Shown here piece by piece: positions 58,516-64,000 of a stretch of DNA of 64,000 nucleotides. The position numbers and the translations under genes were made by a program. The stretch's first letter is position 1. Every line of letters starts with the position of its first letter. Under the pieces are notes generated by a model. It did not search any database. It was given only the letters and a program-made list of their open reading frames with translations, and had not been told where the DNA came from. Location of the stretch: NCBI RefSeq assembly GCF_963662255.1, contig NC_085072.1, positions 6,659,001-6,723,000 on the forward strand, written 5' to 3'. This stretch comes from Cinclus cinclus. Taxonomy: Eukaryota > Chordata > Aves > Passeriformes > Cinclidae.

Positions 58516-59225
58516 CTAGGAACAAAGAGCCATGACAGAAAAATAGTACAAGCAGCAGATTTGGGATTTCAGGGAATGCAGTAATTTTTCAGAGTGCAAT
58601 GTTTTCTTTGCTGCTGCTGGAAGTGATCACCTGCACTTGCCAGATCAGGTCCATTCTATCAGATAAGGATGGATGTTAAAGTCATTGCACAGCTGCAGTG
58701 TAAAAGCACCCTCCACAGCTGGGAGATCTGGGATCAATCCCTTTGTCCCTACAGCTCATGGCAGGAGACACAAGTTATTTAATAAAAAAATATATGATTT
58801 AGAGTGAAAAAAACAGGTGGGGGCAGGGGCAGAAAGCTGGTCTTTCCAGCTTTCCATTACACATGGAACATCTGTGGAAAAATGTGAGCACAAAGTCTCT
58901 GCCTAGACTGCACAGCAGGATGAATCCAGGCCACATTTCTATCATTAGCCCTCTCATTACACTTTCTGGGATTTACACCGTTTTATTTTCTGGCAAGAGA
59001 CAGAAAGGTGAAATTCCCAGAAGAGAGCAACAGCACAGCTAAGCTCCAGCACCTCCCACATCCACCTCCCTCACTCTGAAGTGCCCCTCAGTCAGCAGTG
59101 CCTCTTTCCAGCTCGTCTGTCCCCCTCAGAATAAAAAGATAACCCCCAAAGAATTTCTCCTGATGTCAGCTCTCCTGAATGGTTTTGTTAGCTCTCAGGC
59201 AGGGGTACTGAGGCAGAAGGATCAC
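58516..59225 (-). other. PPP1R12B: PPP1R12B intron
   Basis: 710 bases with no recognised feature. Confidence 0.85.
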
Positions 59226-59378
59226 CTCGTCGTCAGCCCTGCCCCAGCGCGCGCGGCTCTCGGGCCTCTCGCTGTCCTGGGCTCTGTCACTCTGCTGCTC
59301 CTGCTCCTGTGCCTGGCGCTCTGCCCGCGACCGGCTGAACGTGCGCTCGGCCTCCTGCAGGTCCGTCAGGGTCACACC
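59226..59378 (-). CDS. PPP1R12B: PPP1R12B exon GVTLTDLQEAERTFSRSRAE...
   Basis: An exon of 153 nt (51 codons), phase 0 on both sides, with acceptor CTGCAG and donor GTGATC. It starts GVTLTDLQEAERTFSRSR, the segment that directly follows the main inhibitory phosphorylation site in all MYPT proteins. A Glu/Gln/Arg-rich part follows (RQAQEQEQQSDRAQDSERPE). The exon is notably richer in CpG than the other exons, which fits selection or biased conversion on a short exon. Confidence 0.96.
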
Positions 59379-59429
59379 CTGCAGGGAAACGGAACCCTTC
59401 CAGTTATGCACAGAAACACCGAACCCCAC

Positions 59430-59765
59430 ACTGCACAGGCTTGGAAGGGACCTTAAAGCACATCTCATCCCACCCGCAACCGTGGGCAGAGAGAGCCCAG
59501 GTTGCTTCAAGCCCCGTTCAATTTGGCCTTGGACATTTCCAGGGATTGGGCAGCCACAGCTTCTCTGGGCAGCCTCTGCCAGGGCCTCACCACTCTCACA
59601 GCCACTTCCCACTGTCCCATCTAACCCTGTCCTCTGGCAGTGAGAAGCCATTCCCCCTTATCCTGTCCCTCTAGGCCTTTGCTCAAAGTCTCTCTCCAGC
59701 TCTCTTAGAGCCTCTTTAGGCTCTGCAAGGGGCTCTGAAGTCTCCTTGGAGACATCTCCAGCCTG
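59430..59765 (-). mobile_element. CR1 LINE 3' fragment close to a splice acceptor
   Basis: 'GCTTGGAAGGGACCTTAAAG' through 'CACAGCTTCTCTGGGCAGCC' to 'GTCTCCTTGGAGACATCTCC' on the plus strand. Confidence 0.9.
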
Positions 59766-60127
59766 AAATTACATTTTCAGTCTTCTAGGTCAGTTTAAAA
59801 TGCCACAAACTCACATCTGGTCAGGCTCGTGTTTCATCACTATTGTAAGAGAAAGGGAAGAATTCTGTTGCCTTTACTGTATTTCTCAGCCTACTGGAAT
59901 AATCACTGACTCAAAGCTACCTAAATATATGTGATCACACTACAGACCAAGAGGAAGGTACATTGCAGAAAGCAAAGCTTGGAAATCTAATAATGTATTT
60001 CTGTGGGAGGGTTTTGTAATAACTGCTTGAAGGAACTTTTGCCAGAACCTCTCCAAAACAGTGTGAGTGCAGACAAGTCCCTTGTCCTAAGACATAATGT
60101 AAGAGCAGAAGAAAATCCTGCCTCTTT

Positions 60128-60300
60128 ACAGAATCATGGAATAGTTTGGATTGGAAAGGACCTTAAAGCTCATCTCATTCCACCTGCTGCCAAGGGCAGG
60201 TATGCCCCCCACCATCCCAGGCTGCTCCAAGCCCTGTCCAGCCTGGCCTTGGACATTTCCATGGATGGGGCAGTCACAGCTTTTCTGGGCAACCATCAGC
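60128..60300 (-). mobile_element. CR1 LINE 3' fragment close to a splice donor
   Basis: 'GAATCATGGAATAGTTTGGA' to 'CACAGCTTTTCTGGGCAACC' on the plus strand. Confidence 0.9.
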
Positions 60301-60343
60301 TCTCTTCATCCTACACATGAATGTGAGCATTTCCATTCTTTAC

Positions 60344-60434
60344 CTGGGTAGACCTGCGAGTCTGGCGGGCCTGTCTGGATCGTGCCTTCCTCAGTGATTC
60401 TGCTTCCTCATCCCGCACCGGAGTCAGATATGAC
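60344..60434 (-). CDS. PPP1R12B: PPP1R12B exon with the main inhibitory phosphorylation site (RRSTQ)
   Basis: An exon of 91 nt: one base completes a codon begun upstream, then 30 codons SYLTPVRDEEAESLRKARS and RQARQTRRSTQ. The acceptor is TTGCCAG and the donor GTAAAG. The final RRST, continued by GVTL on the next exon, is the conserved Rho-kinase site (Thr696 in MYPT1) whose phosphorylation turns the protein into an inhibitor of the PP1 catalytic subunit. The basic stretch also overlaps protein kinase A/G sites. It is the most 5' exon found; the N-terminal PP1-binding motif and ankyrin repeats must lie beyond 64000. Confidence 0.97.
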
Positions 60435-63400
60435 CTGGCAAAAAAAGGTGCAGAAGGGGTTAAAGTAAAAGCAGATGATCTGTCTTCCTGTCTCTATAAA
60501 CTCCTCAGCTATTATTCTCTTTCTCACATACAAAAATTAATTTTGGCTCCATCTGCTATTGCTGTTTCCTCGGGACAATTTCCCCATGAGCACACTATAC
60601 ACACATGTTCACAGCACCTCCTCCCCAGAGCCTCTCAACAAACCCTTTAGTGTTGGACACATTCTGTTAAAAAGGTATACACCTATTCTCTACATTATTT
60701 GCTCCATTCCAAATCATTGCATCATTAGAAAAAGAACCCCACTCCTCATAAATGCCCTCTCTCTCAGACAAAAATCTCAAAACAGAAATCCTGTGCTGGT
60801 GCATTCCTCAAACCCTCCTTCCTGTCATTACAGTCACGATCATATTCCTGCAATCTGCTGCCTTCATGAATATGAAACCCATCACGCCAGGAGCCGCTGA
60901 ACTGCAGGCATCACAGAGACACACACCTTAGAAAGAGCCATGGAATTAAATGACCTTCACGCTCTGTGTAAACCAAGTTCCTTAACACTGAAAACATCAC
61001 AGTTAAACACAGACCTGGGCACAACTAGATTTCATCAAAGCCAGAAGAATTCAAAAGATTTATTCACAGGAAAATACATAAACTACACCCTCTGGCCTGG
61101 CAGTCACTGTGAGGAACTGATGAGGAATTGGGCAGTGCTTTGAGTCAAGGAGTACACAGCAGTAAATTATTTCCATGCTGGAGGAGAGGCTTCAGTCTTA
61201 TGAACAGTTAATTAAACTTGACTCTTCAGCCTAGTTAATACAGAAAGATTATTCATACTGTCCCACTGTACAGGGATGAGGGTGCTGGAATGTTCTTTGC
61301 AGGTCTATCACTGCCAGGTTACCACTATACCAGAGGTCTGGATGTGTTCAAAGGGCAGTGGGGTAAGTGAGGGATGAAGGTGAATACACTTACTTTATCC
61401 TCAGACTCTTTCCTGGTTTCAGTCCACCAGCTTCATGGGAAAGGTAATGGGCTGGAGAAGATTTGTATCTGATCCAGTATGTTAAGACATTTATTAGAAA
61501 GTTCACTAAACTGCTGCACTGTGATAAAACCACAGATAATCTGGAATTTTGGATCATTCTAAAATAATCTGCCATTGTGGGTTCAATCTACCCTCAGGAC
61601 CTGCCTTCAGTGCTAGTTCAGCTGTGCAGCAAATGCAGCCTGGCCTCCAGGGAGGAATCCCCCTTATGGGGGGTACAGTCACCTCCCAGATCCTCAGGAA
61701 CTGTGGGGTCATGTAAGAGTCTTCTCACCTGAAACTGCTGCAAGGATTTGACCTGATATATAATGCCTTGAACATCCCTGATCTCCACAGGCCAAGGACA
61801 GTACAAAGGACGGAGTCTGTGTCAGGGATGCTGCACTGGAGGGCCAGGAGGGCCAGGCACTGATGTCTGCTCTCTGTGACCAGGCACAGGACCTGGTCAG
61901 GTCACAGGAGATGAAGCTGTGCCAGGGCAGGGTTAGGTTGGATATTGTGAAAAAGGTTTTTCCCCCAGAGGGTGCTGGGCACTGCCCAGGCTCCCCAGGG
62001 AATGGGCACAGCCCTGAGGCTGCCAGAGCTCCAGGAGAGTTTGGACACTGCTCTCAGGGATGCACAGGATGGGATTGTTGGGTTGTCTGTGAAGGGCCAG
62101 GGGTTGAACTCAATGATCCCTGAGATCCTTTCCCACTCAGGAGATTACATGCTTCCTTGAACTGTGCCCTGGGATCTGCCTGCAATGGAGATATCCCCAG
62201 CTGAGGGCTTGCAGAACTGCACTCCCAGGGTGTGATTTATCACCTTCACGAGGAGTCCCCAGCACATCCCATGTGGATGCACTGCAGAGGAGCTCATTTC
62301 TTCCTATTGATTATCCATACAGATACATGAGCTGTGATGGATATGCCAACACAGGAAGCGCCTACACTTCAGATGGATGATTGTCTCCCAAGAATCTGCT
62401 GTTTCATGAACAAAAAAAAAGCTGCTGTTTGATGAGTGAAAGCTGTGCAACTCCTAATTTTGCAGAGCAGGAGCTCTCCTGCTCTCCCTGCTGCAGTGTG
62501 TGCACTGTCCAGGTAATAGCACATTAAGGAAACAATAAGCATTTTCTGCAGCTTTTGACACAAGCAGAATCACTGCTGTTTGCCCAGCAGCCAGAAGCAA
62601 TAAGCCACCTACAGGAAGAAGACATTTGTAAAATATTCTGCAAATGAAGTTCAGAGAAGTAGTAAAAAAAAAAATTCCTGAAATACATAAACCAAGCAAA
62701 TTTTTAGCTCAGTACGGAAGGCAGTTTACTGCAACGGCTTTGAGTCAGTGGAATTTAAATCAGTGCAATTTACTCTGCAATAAGGACACAGGTATGTAGG
62801 AGCTACAGGGATAGAGAGGACAAAACAGGTTTTCAAATGAGTTCCAGAAAAGGTTTGGCAAATCCGTGGGGACCAGGTCAGCCCCAGGTATGGGCAGGGG
62901 CTCTGCAGCAGGGGTAGCCCAGGCACTTGCAGGAGACTGCAGGATTCCCTTGGTGCAGTTCAGCCACAGATTTGCTGTGGGTATGGCAAGAGAAAAACCA
63001 TTTTGGGTCTCTTACCCCATCATTATCCCAGGTTTTTTCCCCTCTGCTCCCCCAGAATTTATATAAAAATATAGATATGTTACAGTATCTACCATTAACA
63101 ATTCTGGGGTCCAACCTGTAAGAGGGACTTGGTCTTCAGCTGACTGTATTGTGCAGGTCAGCATGGCTCAGCCTGGGCTGCAGCCACCATTGATTGCCAA
63201 CTTTCGGGTTCTTTCCATTTACACAATTCATCACTTCCTGGAGTTCACCCAAAGCCATTTACAGCATGAGATAAGCAAATTTTCTGAGGCAAGTCAGCAG
63301 AGCCACTGCACAGTGACAGAGCTGGTTTCTGCCGGGGAGCAGCCCCAGCCATTCTGGGTGCCAAAGGAGGGGCTGTGCTGTCAGTACCTATAACTGCACA

Positions 63401-64000
63401 TAGGTGTGCCCTGCTTGGGACCCTGTGTGTTTTGCTTTTTAATTTGGGGGGAGGGAGGGAAAAGACAGATTTTACAATGCGTTGCTTTGCTTACAAACTG
63501 AATTTTGAGAGACCTGAGTATCCTAAGTGGGCTGGAAGAGAGAACAAATGCACAGGAAGGAGACAGTGAGTTGGAGGCAGCTCAGGGCTTGGCTGGGCTG
63601 GATGGCACAGATAAAGCAACACACTGCTCTCCAAAGCAAAAACACTGCAGAGCACAGCAGGCTGCAGGGCACAAGCACCAAATGGGGTGTGAGGTGCCCT
63701 CTGAACAATCCACAGAGGTTTTAATTATGTTTTAAAAGAACATGGTGCTTGCTGAAGTGCAGTGCCTGTGTCGTCCTATTAATTCAAGTAAATATCTCAG
63801 GATCCACGCAGATCTTCAAAGGAAAGGTCCTATAGGTTGTGTTTCATGGCAATACACTTTCTCTGAGAAATACTTGCAATAAGAGTAGGCATCACACCAA
63901 GTTCAAGGCATGTACAAAGCAGAAGAGATTTTTACCAGGGTTTTGGCTGTAAGTTCAAGGAGAAGAATAGAAATTGTTCAAGATGTGTGTGTGAGTGAGA
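60435..64000 (-). other. PPP1R12B: PPP1R12B intron, open to the right edge
   Basis: It contains one CR1 fragment (61800-62150). No exon ending with two bases of an arginine codon, as needed to join 60434, could be recognised. A GTAAGT-like site at 61390-61396 is preceded by no family sequence. The rest shows nothing identifiable. Confidence 0.7.
61800..62150 (+). mobile_element. CR1 LINE 3' fragment
   Basis: 'GGCACAGGACCTGGTCAGGT', 'GTTTGGACACTGCTCTCAGG' and the terminal 'CCCACTCAGGAGATTACATG'; same subfamily type as 11795-12175. Confidence 0.88.

Larger units (their letters stand above)
59379..60343 (-). other. PPP1R12B: PPP1R12B intron bracketed by CR1 fragments
   Basis: 965 bases. A CR1 fragment starts about 50 bases upstream of the exon acceptor at 59379, and another ends about 40 bases from the donor of the neighbouring exon at 60343. 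Both are in the same orientation as the gene. Confidence 0.85.

Noticed and set aside
5699..60434. Assignment to PPP1R12A (MYPT1) or PPP1R12C
   Set aside because: [36 protein letters not shown] and AQPDKPTTP all agree with MYPT2 and not with the other family members as I know them.
61389..61440. Possible extra PPP1R12B exon with a GTAAGT donor
   Set aside because: The sequence before the donor does not match the part of MYPT2 that should precede SYLTPVRDEE, and the phase needed by 60434 is not met in a convincing way.

Overview
This window is vertebrate, almost certainly avian, nuclear DNA. The evidence is many 3'-end fragments of CR1-type LINEs, an ERV-L class endogenous retrovirus of the kind common in birds, compact introns, and exons that encode a readily recognised muscle protein. 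A songbird is likely, but the sequence alone does not prove it.

The only cellular gene I can support is PPP1R12B (MYPT2, a myosin phosphatase targeting subunit). It lies on the minus strand and enters from the right edge with its 5' half missing. Twelve coding exons can be placed between 60434 and 5699, with splice sites and reading phases that agree across the whole chain. In order they are 60434-60344, 59378-59226, 58515-58332, 57791-57679, 56638-56594, a 17-nt microexon 24302-24286, 23816-23669, 17038-16934, 16667-16614, 15277-15227, and then one of two alternative terminal exons, 9780-9646 or 5785-5699. A further exon at 39290-39170 carries an ATG and fits only as the first coding exon of the short internal product (the heart/smooth-muscle small subunit, M20/M21 type). 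If it were spliced into the long transcript it would cause an early stop. The window therefore encodes two nested products, each with two possible C-terminal tails: about 348 or 364 residues of the long protein, and predicted short products of 187 or 203 residues.

The introns hold most of the rest. A nearly intact ERV-L provirus (17222-23241, plus strand, antisense to the gene) sits between two exons. Its 450-bp LTRs differ at two positions and it is flanked by the 5-bp duplication ATAAT, so it is young. Its gag and pol are recognisable but broken by stops and a frame change, and there is no env. A 426-bp solo LTR of a different family (38029-38454, minus strand, 4-bp duplication CTCC) lies downstream of the short-form first exon. 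About 28 CR1 fragments in both orientations are scattered throughout. Tandem repeats include an (ATCC)n tract at 11470-11671 and 23 units of a telomere-like hexamer (CCCTAT; ATAGGG on the gene-sense strand) at 45277-45414.

The left end (1-1500) is CpG-rich with poly-C runs and no convincing coding exon. In human the 3' end of PPP1R12B converges on SYT2, so this may be SYT2 3'-UTR or flank; that is inference only. Long stretches of intron show nothing recognisable and are stated as such.
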